From UBA1422 sp041859095 (lineage in GTDB: Bacteria > Bacillota > Clostridia > Peptostreptococcales > Anaerovoracaceae), in NCBI GenBank assembly GCA_041859095.1, contig JBHEKY010000015.1, positions 62,001 to 126,000 on the forward strand: 64,000 nucleotides of DNA. The letters run 5' to 3'. Made by a program: the position numbers and the translations under genes. Below the pieces are notes generated by a model, which was given only the letters and a program-made list of their open reading frames with translations, was not told the DNA's origin and did no database searches. Positions 1 to 8,587 of this stretch are shown piece after piece (the first letter of the stretch is position 1; every line of letters starts with the position of its first letter).

Positions 1-81
1 GGAGTAGCAACTGTGAGTGTCAATGCATTAGTCAATCGGTATAACCCGGAAATTGAGGTGAATTATGGAACCTGCGAATAA
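1..81 (+). CDS. C-terminal end of an unidentified protein (5' truncated by window)
   Basis: Frame 1 is open from the first base to a TAA at 79-81 and encodes the last 26 residues of a protein ending in ...YGTCE. Its end overlaps the start of the zinc-ribbon gene at 65 in another frame, which suggests a translationally coupled pair. I do not recognise the family from this tail and assign no function. Confidence 0.5.
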   Translation, partial: GVATVSVNALVNRYNPEIEVNYGTCE

Positions 82-256
82 AAAATATTATTGTCCGACT
101 TGCAATGAAGAGCTGGAGATGTTATCAGGTTGTGGCGCTGTTGGTTATTTTTGTAATTCATGCAGAAAACTGGTTTCCAGGACAAAAATGCTATCGGAAC
201 CAGCAAAAGAATCTCAAGCAGATGTTCAAGAGCCCCTAAACTCTAACAAGCGATAG
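65..256 (+). CDS. Small zinc-ribbon protein (YfgJ-like)
   Basis: A 63-residue protein with two CxxC knuckles, CPTC near residue 10 and CNSC near residue 30, separated by a GCGAVGYFC segment, followed by a polar tail. Paired CxxC motifs at this spacing fit a zinc-ribbon that binds one Zn2+, and the pattern resembles the YfgJ-type small zinc-ribbon proteins. The reaction or partner is unknown. The ATG lies inside the 3' end of the preceding gene (17-base overlap), so the two are probably co-translated. A strong bidirectional hairpin follows at 277-303. Confidence 0.7.
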   Translation: MEPANKKYYCPTCNEELEMLSGCGAVGYFCNSCRKLVSRTKMLSEPAKESQADVQEPLNSNKR

Positions 257-276
257 AGACTTACGAAACACAAACA

Positions 277-303
277 AAGCCCCATGAGGTACTCATGGGG
301 CTT
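277..303. terminator. Bidirectional intrinsic terminator
   Basis: A perfect 12-bp stem (277-288 with 292-303) closes a 3-base loop (GTA). Read on the minus strand it is followed by a T-rich tail, and on the plus strand by TTT. It lies between the convergent zinc-ribbon gene and hydA and probably ends both transcripts. Confidence 0.85.
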
Positions 304-336
304 TCATATTGGACCGTGGGCAGACGGTCACAGTAA

Positions 337-2064
337 TTAACTATGTTGCTTCCTGCTGTGGTATTTGACGTGAAGCAGTCGGTGATTGTTGTCTTTGATA
401 ATCCGCTGGTATGCCACATTGACTTGTGGATTTGCTTCGGAATGGCGGATTTCTGACAACCGATCATCTGCATACAGCGCAGAGGCTCGTTCTTCCCGAT
501 CACTATGAGTCGTTCTGGGTTGACCACCGCCGTTGATGCAGCCGGCAGGACAAGCCATCACTTCCACAAAGTCATAGTGTACAGCGCCTGACTTAATTTT
601 TTGAATCAAGTTATCAGCATTTCGCAATCCGCTGACGATGCCGATTTTTAAGTTCTTGTCTCCGTATGGAAGGGTTAGTTCCTTGACACCTTCAAGCCCT
701 CGGACGCCCAAAAATTGTAAATTGCTCAGGGATAAATGGGATTTATCTTCGAGCAGACGTCTGATGACTGCCTCGGTAACGCCTCCTGTAACCCCAAAGA
801 TTACACCTGCACCACTATACATGCCAAACAGCAAGTCGTGGGCTTCCGGTTGAAGTTCTTCGAAATGAATGCCCGCTTGCCGTATCATCATACCTAATTC
901 TTTTGTGGTCAAGACCAAATCTGTTTGAGACGCCCCGTTCACAAGAAATTCATCTCGGGAAGCTTCAAATTTCTTGGCTGTGCAAGGCATAACTGCAATC
1001 ACATAGGGCTGTCTCGTGTCCTTTTGCAAATCGGGATTAATCAGTGCATCTTCTTTCACCACTGCAGAAAACATTTCCATTGGGGATTTACAGGTAGAGA
1101 GTTGACCCAATAAATCCGGATGCCTGTTCTCGGCATAGCTTACCCAACCTGGGCAACAGGAAGAGAAGAGGGGCAATTTTTCGCCATTGGTTATTTTGCG
1201 CAAGAGTTCTTCGCTTTCCTCAATTACAGTTAAGTCTGCACTAAAGGACGTATCATATATTTCGTCAAAACCCAGCTTGCGCAGCGCCGCATTGATTAAA
1301 GGCATCACATTTTCTGTTTCCATATCAAACATTTCACCCAACGCGACCCGGACTGCCGGAGCAACCTGTACGATGGTGCGTTTTGTTTTATCGTATATGG
1401 CATCCCATGCCTTGTCCGTTTCAACTTTCACAGTGAGCGCCGCAGTGGGGCAAACAGAGACACATTGCCCGCAATTGACACATTCGGTTTCGCCAAGAGG
1501 GTCATTGAAGGCTGTGGTGACTTCTAGATTCCATCCACGATGGGCAAAATCAATGACACCAACATTTTGAGTCTCGCTGCAAACCCGCACACAATCTCCG
1601 CAATGGATGCATTTGTTAGGGTCTTTTTTGATGGACTTGCTGGAATTATCAATTTTGTATTCATCCTTAAAAGCTTTTTCTGTTTTATCAAATCTGACCT
1701 CTGTAATGCCGAATCGGTTGGAAAGTCGCTGCAAGGAACATTTATCTCCGCGAACACAGGTGGTGCACTCGCGGCAATGGGAAGAAAGCAGCATTTTCAG
1801 GATGAGTTTTCGGTGTTTGTTTAGTTTTGGGGTGTTGGTGAATACTTGCATTCCGTTTTTTGGTGGTGTTGAGCAGGAGGTCATAATACCACCTTTTTCG
1901 TCTTCCACAATGCACATACGGCAAGCGCCGTAGATAGACAAGTCTGAGTAGTAGCAAAGGGTGGGGATATCTATTCCGGCGTTGCGGATGACTTCCAGGA
2001 CGTTTTTTTCGTCAGAAAAGGAAACCATCTGACCGTTGATGTTCATATAATTTTGATTAATCAT
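337..2064 (-). CDS. hydA: [FeFe] hydrogenase catalytic subunit HydA (trimeric, NAD-linked type)
   Basis: 575 residues; catalytic subunit reducing protons or oxidising H2 in the cytoplasm. Domain order: N-terminal [2Fe-2S] (Cys37, 48, 51, 64), the His-ligated cluster (His96, Cys100, 103, 109), two [4Fe-4S] sets (Cys152/155/158/162 and 195/198/201/205), then the H-domain. H-cluster motifs are present: SSCCPGW (Cys303/304; the usual first residue is Thr), MPCTAKK (Cys361) and MACPAGC (Cys505/509). It lacks the extra C-terminal [2Fe-2S] domain of the Thermotoga enzyme. It is third in hydC-hydB-hydA, 16 bp after hydB with an AAAGGAG site. The trimer architecture is that of electron-bifurcating enzymes using NADH plus reduced ferredoxin; bifurcation itself is inferred. 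Confidence 0.95.
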   Translation of the reverse strand: MINQNYMNINGQMVSFSDEKNVLEVIRNAGIDIPTLCYYSDLSIYGACRMCIVEDEKGGIMTSCSTPPKNGMQVFTNTPKLNKHRKLILKMLLSSHCRECTTCVRGDKCSLQRLSNRFGITEVRFDKTEKAFKDEYKIDNSSKSIKKDPNKCIHCGDCVRVCSETQNVGVIDFAHRGWNLEVTTAFNDPLGETECVNCGQCVSVCPTAALTVKVETDKAWDAIYDKTKRTIVQVAPAVRVALGEMFDMETENVMPLINAALRKLGFDEIYDTSFSADLTVIEESEELLRKITNGEKLPLFSSCCPGWVSYAENRHPDLLGQLSTCKSPMEMFSAVVKEDALINPDLQKDTRQPYVIAVMPCTAKKFEASRDEFLVNGASQTDLVLTTKELGMMIRQAGIHFEELQPEAHDLLFGMYSGAGVIFGVTGGVTEAVIRRLLEDKSHLSLSNLQFLGVRGLEGVKELTLPYGDKNLKIGIVSGLRNADNLIQKIKSGAVHYDFVEVMACPAGCINGGGQPRTTHSDREERASALYADDRLSEIRHSEANPQVNVAYQRIIKDNNHRLLHVKYHSRKQHS

Positions 2065-2080
2065 TTTCGGGTCTCCTTTC

Positions 2081-3832
2081 TTATATCACTTGAATAGCAT
2101 CAAATTTGCATGCAGGGACACAACTATGACATCGGATACATTTTTTCGTATCGATGGTGTGTGTCTTTTTGGTGCTTCCGTTGATTGCATGAACTGGGCA
2201 TACTTTTCGGCAAAGACCACACCCGACACACTTTTCTTCAGAAACAATATATTTCCGATATGCCTGGCATTGACCTGTTGGGCAGACCCCATCCACAACA
2301 TGGGCCAGGTATTCTTCTTTGAATTGAGTGATTGTGCTGATAACCGGATTCGGGGCAGTTTTTCCAAGACCGCAGAGGGCTGTGGCACCGATGGTATCCC
2401 CAAGATCCAATAGGCTCTCAATGGTCATTTCGGTAGCCCGGGCTTTAACAATATCATCCAGAAGCTCCAACATGATATGGGTACCTTCCCGACAGGGAAC
2501 ACATTTTCCGCAGGACTCCTCTTGAGTAAAATTCATAAAGAAGCGTGCAATACTAACCATACAGGTATCTTCATCCATAACGACCAGCCCACCGGAACCA
2601 ATCATAGCCCCGACTCTTTCCAGACTGTCAAAATCTAGAGGCAGATCCAGGTGGGTTTCCGTCAAACATCCACCTGATGGGCCACCAATCTGTACTGCTT
2701 TGAACGCTTTGCCGTTTTTGACACCTCCACCGATATCGAATAATATGGTGCGCAGGGTAGTGCCCATGGGAACCTCAATCAGGCCAGTATTATTGATGTT
2801 TCCGGTTAAGGCAAATGCTTTGGTTCCGGAATTGTTGGGGGTGCCGATTTCTTTGAATTTCCCCGCACCTAGATTCAGTATTTCAGGGACGTTGGCAAAG
2901 GTTTCCACATTGTTCAAAACCGTTGGCTTTTCGAATAAGCCCTTTTCTACGGTTCGTGGGGGCTTCACACGAGGCATGCCTCTTTGACCCTCGATAGAGG
3001 CTGTTAGGGCGCTTCCTTCCCCACATACAAATGCACCTGCACCCAGATTGATTTGAATGTCGAAGTCATATCCCGATCCGAGGATGTTTTTTCCCAAAAA
3101 CCCGTTCTCGCGGGCTTGGAGAAGAGCAATCCGTAGTCGGTGTACCGCCAGTGGGTATTCAGCACGGACATAAATATATCCTTCTTGTGCACCTGTAGCC
3201 ACACCGGCAATAATCATGCCTTCCAGCATTTTATGGGGGTCACCCTCCATAATGCTACGATCCATAAAGGCACCCGGATCTCCTTCGTCCGCGTTACAAA
3301 CCACATATTTAATAGGTTCTGTTTGTGATTTTACTTGCTGCCATTTTCGGCCGGTAGGAAAACCGCCGCCGCCACGGCCACGAAGACCGGAATCCGATAT
3401 CACATCGCAAATTTCTTCTGGTGTCATATCATTTAATGCCTTTATCAAAGCCATATATCCGCCGGAACGGATGTAATCTGTGATTTCTTCCGGATTGATG
3501 ACCCCGCAATTTTTCAAGGCAATACGAGTCTGTTTCTCCAGGAAAGCTTGGCCGGAAGGGGAAATCGTTCGAGATTGCAAGGGGGTATGATTGATGATGT
3601 GGGACTCAAAGATTTGTTCGACTGACTCAGGGGTGACCTGGGTATATCGAGTGAGTATGCCTTTGTCATCATAGATATCAACGATGGGTTCTAAATAGCA
3701 TAATCCAAGACACCCGGTAACCTGGACCGGAACATTCAAATGATGTGCTTGAATTTTTTCAGAAAAGAGGGCAGCGGTTTTCTTTGCACCGGATGCAATT
3801 CCGCAACTGCCTTGACCTACCATGATTTTCAT
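2081..3832 (-). CDS. hydB: NADH-binding flavoprotein subunit HydB (NuoF-like) of trimeric hydrogenase
   Basis: 583 residues. Order: thioredoxin-like [2Fe-2S] domain (about 1-85), NuoF FMN/NADH domain with the glycine-rich GRGGGGFPTGRKW and the NADEGDPGAF motif, SLBB region, the NuoF [4Fe-4S] motif ESCGKCVPCREGT, and a C-terminal bacterial ferredoxin domain with two CxxCxxCxxxC sets. It moves electrons between NAD(H) and the FeS chain to HydA. Oddity: only three Cys are seen in the thioredoxin-like domain (Cys10, 41, 45); the first Cys of the usual four is missing, so that cluster may be altered. Its ATG overlaps the hydC stop (ATGA). Confidence 0.95.
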   Translation of the reverse strand: MKIMVGQGSCGIASGAKKTAALFSEKIQAHHLNVPVQVTGCLGLCYLEPIVDIYDDKGILTRYTQVTPESVEQIFESHIINHTPLQSRTISPSGQAFLEKQTRIALKNCGVINPEEITDYIRSGGYMALIKALNDMTPEEICDVISDSGLRGRGGGGFPTGRKWQQVKSQTEPIKYVVCNADEGDPGAFMDRSIMEGDPHKMLEGMIIAGVATGAQEGYIYVRAEYPLAVHRLRIALLQARENGFLGKNILGSGYDFDIQINLGAGAFVCGEGSALTASIEGQRGMPRVKPPRTVEKGLFEKPTVLNNVETFANVPEILNLGAGKFKEIGTPNNSGTKAFALTGNINNTGLIEVPMGTTLRTILFDIGGGVKNGKAFKAVQIGGPSGGCLTETHLDLPLDFDSLERVGAMIGSGGLVVMDEDTCMVSIARFFMNFTQEESCGKCVPCREGTHIMLELLDDIVKARATEMTIESLLDLGDTIGATALCGLGKTAPNPVISTITQFKEEYLAHVVDGVCPTGQCQAYRKYIVSEEKCVGCGLCRKVCPVHAINGSTKKTHTIDTKKCIRCHSCVPACKFDAIQVI

Positions 3833-4362
3833 ATGAGTCCCTCCTTTCTTCTAATTTCGTCCAGTAGCTCAATTGCGCTGTCTGGAGTCAGATTGCCATA
3901 GGTTTCCTCGCTGTCGTCTGTCTTAATCATTAAAACAGGTGCCAAGCTACAGCATCCCAGGCATGCCACATTGTTTAGGGTAAATAAATTGTCAGGGGTG
4001 GTTTCTTTGTCTTTGATGCCTAATTCACCGCAAATAGCCTTTTCCAGTGCCAAAGAGCCGCTAACATGGCAGGCGGTTCCTTGACAAAGCAGAATTAGGT
4101 ATTTCCCAATGGGTGCCAGGCGGAATTGCGCGTAGAAAGTCACCACACCGAAGATTTTCGCTTGGGTGTGCCCGGTTGCCGCTGCGATGCGTCGTATGAC
4201 GTCGCGTGGTAGATATCCAAAAATCTCCTGGGCCTTTTGTAGAATGATGATCAGATTTCCCGGGGTATCCTTGAGTTCTTCAAGGACCAGGTCTAGTTGG
4301 GCATAAGCGCTGCTTTGGCAGTGGGAACAAAGCGAATGGTTTTTGTCTTTTTCATGTTCCAT
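3829..4362 (-). CDS. hydC: Thioredoxin-like [2Fe-2S] subunit HydC (NuoE-like)
   Basis: 177 residues from the chosen start. NuoE-like [2Fe-2S] ferredoxin fold with CQGTAC and CLGCC as the four-Cys cluster site, the expected small subunit of HydABC. The frame is open upstream to 4491, but a GGAGG at 4368-4372 sits 5 bases before the ATG at 4362 (2 bases before another ATG at 4365), the extra residues look non-conserved, and a promoter lies within the extension, so I use 4362. The N-terminus carries an additional CSHC pair. First gene of hydC-hydB-hydA. Confidence 0.92.
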   Translation of the reverse strand: MEHEKDKNHSLCSHCQSSAYAQLDLVLEELKDTPGNLIIILQKAQEIFGYLPRDVIRRIAAATGHTQAKIFGVVTFYAQFRLAPIGKYLILLCQGTACHVSGSLALEKAICGELGIKDKETTPDNLFTLNNVACLGCCSLAPVLMIKTDDSEETYGNLTPDSAIELLDEIRRKEGLI

Positions 4363-4376
4363 CATGTCCTCCGTAA

Positions 4377-4396
4377 TTGTTAAATAATTATCACAG
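4377..4396. promoter_or_regulatory. Imperfect Rex-like operator at the hyd promoter
   Basis: TTGTTA (4377-4382) and TCACAG (4391-4396) form an imperfect palindrome spaced by 8 A/T bases, located at the expected transcription start of hydC. It resembles the redox regulator Rex site, whose half sites are TTGTKA and TMACAA, but the usual spacing is 6, so the assignment is tentative. Confidence 0.35.
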
Positions 4397-4423
4397 TTAT
4401 AACTTACCACAGAATTTTCACAA
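4396..4423 (-). promoter_or_regulatory. Sigma-A-like promoter for hydC-hydB-hydA
   Basis: On the minus strand TTGTGA (4423-4418), a 16-base spacer and TATAAC (4401-4396) lie about 35 bases upstream of the hydC ATG. They leave a short leader containing the GGAGG ribosome site. Confidence 0.6.
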
Positions 4424-4505
4424 GGTAAAGGAAAAACGGTGAATGCTAAAGAAGTAAATATATTCAGAATAGTGAGATAATGTTCACGCAAAGCAAGGTA
4501 TTTAG

Positions 4506-4534
4506 TTGTATTTCAAGAAAGAGAAGAGTAAAAT
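4506..4534 (+). promoter_or_regulatory. Promoter for the GGDEF gene
   Basis: TTGTAT (4506-4511), a 17-base spacer and TAAAAT (4529-4534) precede the start codon by about 60 bases. The intervening leader is almost pure A/T. Confidence 0.6.
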
Positions 4535-4592
4535 ATATATATAAATATATATAATTTATCCTGCTTAAGTTGCCAGTTACGGAGGATTGAAC

Positions 4593-6134
4593 ATGATCGA
4601 TATGAGAAGTGTCATGGTAGTTCAAATATTAGTATTACTGGTTTGCTTCTTTATTCTTCTTAGTGTATGGCTACATAACAGAACCCGCTACAAAGGGTTG
4701 AGCTGTTGGGCAACCATGATGGGTATTTCTGTGGTGGGATATGTTTTGTTGACATTACGGAGTTATGTGCCAGATTATATTAGTATCATATTTGCAAACA
4801 TACTGATTGTGTTTGCTTTTATTTTGTTCAACATGGGTGTTGGTTTGTTTTATGGAATAAAAGGTTCATGGATACCAAATGTTGGAATTCTAGTGTTTGT
4901 TTCTGCTTCACAAACTTTCTTCACCTACTACTATCCTAGTATAGATGCACGGATATATGTCATCAGCACCGCATTCATTCTAATATATGGGCAATCCTTG
5001 TGGTCTGTGGCATTTCGTACTACTAAAAAGCAAAGGAAGATATCAAAAGGCATTCTAATCAGTGTTTCAGCCATTGTGTTGCTTCAGGTGTATCGGATTG
5101 GGGTTCACCTATGCTTTCCATCGGGTCAGAGCGATTTGTTTGATCAAAGTGTTTTGGACAATCTGTTTCTTGTTTTTCAAGTTCCACTGATGCTTTTTCT
5201 TGTTCTGAATATGGTGCTATTGGTATCTCGGTCTTTGATGCTTGAGATACAGGAGGAGGAGCAAAAGTTCAATTCGATTTTCCATTCAGCTCCTTATGCT
5301 GCAATCATTACGGATATGGAAGATTCAAAGGTGATTGTTGCCAATGATGAGATGATGAAACTTTTAGAGTACAATCAAGAAGAATTATTTGGACGGACCT
5401 TGCTGGAACTTGGGGTCTGGATTGATTCCGATCAAAGAGAAGCGTTAAACAGGGAACTATTAGAGGGGAAATCAATCAATGGCATCGAAATATACTTTCG
5501 ATCCAAAAGTGGAAAAACATTTCCAGTACTCTTTTCCGCATCTGTAATTATATTGAACGGGATAGATTATATTATATCAACAATGAAAGACATCAGCGAG
5601 ATCCATCGCCTTAAAAAGCAGCTGGAAGAACTTGCTTCCCATGATATGCTGACTGGGCTACCCAATCGTCGGAGATTTGATGAAATCTGTGCTGTCCAAC
5701 TGGCGAGAGCCTCTAGAAGTGGTGAGAAAATAGCGATGGTGATGTTTGACATTGATGATTTCAAATGGGTAAACGATGAATATGGCCATAATGTGGGAGA
5801 CAAAGTGTTGGTTGCAATCGCTGATAAACTCAGGATGTTTTCCAGGACAACGGACAATATCGCCCGACATGGCGGTGATGAGTTCACCATCCTGCTGAAT
5901 GGATTAGAAGACAGAGTCGAAGCAGAAGCTGCTTTGATGCGTTTATACAAACTATATGAAGAACCGATTGTGGTTGACGGGATTTCTTTTTCCATCGGAC
6001 TCAGCATGGGCGTTTCGATGTACCCGGAAAATGGAGCAACCACGTTGGAATTGTTAAGCAAAGCGGATAAGGCTTTATACGTCGCGAAAAGAAAAGGGAA
6101 AAACAGCATTTGGTTTGCATCGGAATCGGATTAA
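4593..6134 (+). CDS. Membrane-bound PAS-GGDEF diguanylate cyclase
   Basis: 513 residues. About seven hydrophobic segments fill residues 5-215, followed by a PAS domain (about 225-345) and a C-terminal GGDEF domain (about 350-510). The active-site motif is intact (HGGDEF), and RTTD sits five residues upstream of it, matching the c-di-GMP inhibitory I-site. The protein should make c-di-GMP from two GTP at the membrane under a PAS or membrane-sensed signal; no EAL domain is attached. The start at ATG 4593 is chosen because GGAGGA (4581-4586) is 6 bases upstream; a TTG at 4587 is too close. Ends at a bidirectional terminator. Confidence 0.92.
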   Translation: MIDMRSVMVVQILVLLVCFFILLSVWLHNRTRYKGLSCWATMMGISVVGYVLLTLRSYVPDYISIIFANILIVFAFILFNMGVGLFYGIKGSWIPNVGILVFVSASQTFFTYYYPSIDARIYVISTAFILIYGQSLWSVAFRTTKKQRKISKGILISVSAIVLLQVYRIGVHLCFPSGQSDLFDQSVLDNLFLVFQVPLMLFLVLNMVLLVSRSLMLEIQEEEQKFNSIFHSAPYAAIITDMEDSKVIVANDEMMKLLEYNQEELFGRTLLELGVWIDSDQREALNRELLEGKSINGIEIYFRSKSGKTFPVLFSASVIILNGIDYIISTMKDISEIHRLKKQLEELASHDMLTGLPNRRRFDEICAVQLARASRSGEKIAMVMFDIDDFKWVNDEYGHNVGDKVLVAIADKLRMFSRTTDNIARHGGDEFTILLNGLEDRVEAEAALMRLYKLYEEPIVVDGISFSIGLSMGVSMYPENGATTLELLSKADKALYVAKRKGKNSIWFASESD

Positions 6135-6138
6135 AGAA

Positions 6139-6168
6139 AACCCGCTGTACAATTACAGCGGGTTTTTT
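6139..6168. terminator. Bidirectional intrinsic terminator
   Basis: An 11-bp stem (6139-6149 with 6154-6164), a 4-base loop and a T-run to 6168. The 5' flank is A-rich, so it also works as a terminator for the converging lipoprotein gene. Confidence 0.9.
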
Positions 6169-6180
6169 ATTGGGATGGGA

Positions 6181-7854
6181 TCACGGTTGATTTCTGCGAC
6201 TTTGGACAGCGGAACCATCACTGGAAATAGCATTGACTGTATTGTTAAGTGTCACTGTCGTAAGTTTTGTAGTGCCGGCATAAATCGTATATGTTTCGCC
6301 ATCCTCCAACTTAGGACTACTCAGTACGATAGAGGAAAAGGCTTTCGTGGGTGAAAAGGTGATTACTTTATTGCCATTGGAATCCAGCATGGAAATACTA
6401 GTTCCTGCAGACATTGTGCTCTGAAAGTAAACTGTTACTGAATCTTGAGAAGATGTATCTGAAGGGGATTGAGCCATGCCGGAGCTCCCGGCGATTGCTT
6501 GGGTGCCACCGGTTATCTGACAGCTTCCGTTATAATCCATAGGCGCATCTCGATCGCTTGTTGGGCCACTTACTGTAACCGTGCCTCCTGAAAATGTGAT
6601 ACTACCGTTGGAATCAATCCCATCTCCATCGGCATTGATAGATAGGGTGCCGCCTGAGATATTTATGATACAATCTTCATCTGCAGCAAAGTTGTCTTGC
6701 TGCGGTGCTCCAGAAGACTGGGAGGAACCGTCGTTTCCTCCCGCAGCATTTAAGCCATCATCCATTGCGATTAGGGTGATTTCTCCACCGCTGATATTGA
6801 TTTCAGTGGATTCCAATCCCTCGTAGCAGGTGCTTATATTGATTATGCCACCGGTTATATTCAAAAGTGTGTCGGAATGCATTGCATCGTCTCCGGCAGT
6901 TAATTGAAGACTCCCGCCTGTGATGTTCATATTCGCGTTGGAATGTAAGCTGTCGAAATCGCTAGTGATTGTTAAATTTCCGTTGGTGATCTGAAGCAGA
7001 CTTTCTGCTTTTAGCCCGGCATCATCGGCTGTGATGTGAAAGGTCCCTCCGTCAATTGAAATCCATCCTTTTTCAAGATCAACGTCGTTATTGGACTGGA
7101 GACCATCACCTTTTGTATTAAGTGTGAACGTTCCCCCATTGATGGCAATCGAATCTCTCCCACGTAGTGCATCGTTTGCCGCGTTGATATTGATGATGCC
7201 GCCGGTAACAACCAAATCGTCTTTGGTTTCAATGCCGTTGCCAAGTGTGCCATTGACGTTCAGAGTACCGGTGCCGTTTAGAGTCAAGTCTTTCTTGCTA
7301 TAGATTGCTGCATCTTCAACATCAACTGAGGTATCCGTAGTCGTTGCTTCGCCGCCTGTAACCGAATTTGTTGTGTCTTTTTCTAGCGTGATGATGGTTT
7401 TGTCACAAGAAACCACAGAAAGAGCCGCACCATCAGAACAGGTTATGGATGCGTTATTTAAAACGATATGAACAAGATCATCCACACCGGCTTCGACGAT
7501 GATTTGACCTTCCGTCAAAACTCCGGTCAAAACATAAGTCCCTGCCTTGGTTATCTGGATTGCATTGGTTCCGGTTATAACCTTGGCACCGGCGCCTTCA
7601 ACGGTAGAGGTCTTGTTGTTTAAGGTGATGGTGGTAGCATTGTTCGGATCCCAGGTTGCATCCATATCTTCAGCGCTATAGTCTACTTGTAAACTAGTTG
7701 GGGACACACCGGAAGCGGCGGTTGCGGCGGTCTCGTCTTGCTTAGCTGTTGAACATCCAACAAGAGTTATAACGAGAAGTGCAGGGATAATCAACCCAAG
7801 AATGATAGATTTTAGTATATTACGTTTTTGATTTTGATTCATATTGCTGTTCAT
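6181..7854 (-). CDS. Surface lipoprotein with Cthe_2159-like carbohydrate-binding beta-helix (DUF4353)
   Basis: 557 residues. A lipoprotein signal (basic start, hydrophobic stretch, TLVGC lipobox with Cys34) is followed by many repeats of the type ITGGxxxINxxxDGLxS, the signature of a right-handed parallel beta-helix with conserved Asp/Asn-Gly turns. This fits the Cthe_2159 family, whose founding member binds cellulose and polygalacturonate. It is last in a three-gene unit with a DUF4956 membrane protein and a VTC-domain protein, suggesting a surface polymer or adhesion role. The ligand is unknown. It ends at the bidirectional terminator at 6139-6168. Confidence 0.85.
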   Translation of the reverse strand: MNSNMNQNQKRNILKSIILGLIIPALLVITLVGCSTAKQDETAATAASGVSPTSLQVDYSAEDMDATWDPNNATTITLNNKTSTVEGAGAKVITGTNAIQITKAGTYVLTGVLTEGQIIVEAGVDDLVHIVLNNASITCSDGAALSVVSCDKTIITLEKDTTNSVTGGEATTTDTSVDVEDAAIYSKKDLTLNGTGTLNVNGTLGNGIETKDDLVVTGGIININAANDALRGRDSIAINGGTFTLNTKGDGLQSNNDVDLEKGWISIDGGTFHITADDAGLKAESLLQITNGNLTITSDFDSLHSNANMNITGGSLQLTAGDDAMHSDTLLNITGGIINISTCYEGLESTEINISGGEITLIAMDDGLNAAGGNDGSSQSSGAPQQDNFAADEDCIINISGGTLSINADGDGIDSNGSITFSGGTVTVSGPTSDRDAPMDYNGSCQITGGTQAIAGSSGMAQSPSDTSSQDSVTVYFQSTMSAGTSISMLDSNGNKVITFSPTKAFSSIVLSSPKLEDGETYTIYAGTTKLTTVTLNNTVNAISSDGSAVQSRRNQP

Positions 7855-7903
7855 TACATTTTATCCTTTTCTATTTTTAAACTGACTGATATGTTCTGAA
7901 TCC

Positions 7904-8587
7904 CTAAAGCTCTTCCCGGCGTTGGGAAGGCCATCCGCAGACAATAGTTAAATTACCGTTTCTACATCGAAGATCATCGATAAATGCTTTTTCAATGGTT
8001 TGATCCTTTAATACAAGCTTGTATTGTAACTCGTACAGACTACCCATATTAGTGGTTTTTACCCGCATCAGAGTCGCACCTTTCGTATATTGATCAAATA
8101 AGTCGTCAAAGAGACCTGTGTAATTGAGATTTTCAGGAATGGTAATTTTCAATTCTTTTTCTACGGTTTTTCTTTCACCAAAGTGGAATGTGTTAAGCAA
8201 CATAGTAACAACTCCAATCACTATTAGGAAAAGAAAGGCGACCATAAGATAGCCCATACCGGCAGATAAGCCGACTGCCATAGCAAAGAAGATGCTACTG
8301 ATTTCCCTTGCACTGCCTGGAATTGAGCGAAAGCGGACCAAACTAAATGCACCCATGACAGCCACACCGGCACCTAGATTGCCATTTACCACCATGATGA
8401 CCAATTGCACCATGGCTGGAAGCAAAACTAGGGTAACCACAAAACTCTTGGAATAGTTGTTTTTGTACATGTATGTTAGGGCAACCCCAAAACCCATGAC
8501 CAAAGACGCAAGGGTGCACGCCAGCAAATAGACTGCTGAGACAGGGGATGCGGTGGATGTAAATGATTCCAGAACGCTGTTAAGCAA
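7904..8587 (-). CDS. DUF4956 integral membrane protein
   Basis: 227 residues. Four or more hydrophobic helices occupy the first two thirds, with the family motif GAFSLVRFRSIPGSAREI between them, then a soluble C-terminal domain of about 85 residues. I place the start at TTG 8587: AGGAGG is 8 bases upstream, and this start overlaps the last codons of the VTC gene, implying coupling. An ATG further upstream lacks a ribosome site. DUF4956 proteins commonly sit beside VTC-domain proteins; their biochemical role is unknown. Confidence 0.85.
   Translation of the reverse strand: MLNSVLESFTSTASPVSAVYLLACTLASLVMGFGVALTYMYKNNYSKSFVVTLVLLPAMVQLVIMVVNGNLGAGVAVMGAFSLVRFRSIPGSAREISSIFFAMAVGLSAGMGYLMVAFLFLIVIGVVTMLLNTFHFGERKTVEKELKITIPENLNYTGLFDDLFDQYTKGATLMRVKTTNMGSLYELQYKLVLKDQTIEKAFIDDLRCRNGNLTIVCGWPSQRREEL

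Noticed and set aside
4363..4491. Longer hydC start at 4491
   Set aside because: The extension is A/T-rich, carries the promoter and has no ribosome site, while GGAGG is correctly spaced for 4362.
5567..6109. 180-codon minus-strand open frame inside the GGDEF gene
   Set aside because: Antisense shadow; the plus strand encodes an intact, motif-complete GGDEF domain.
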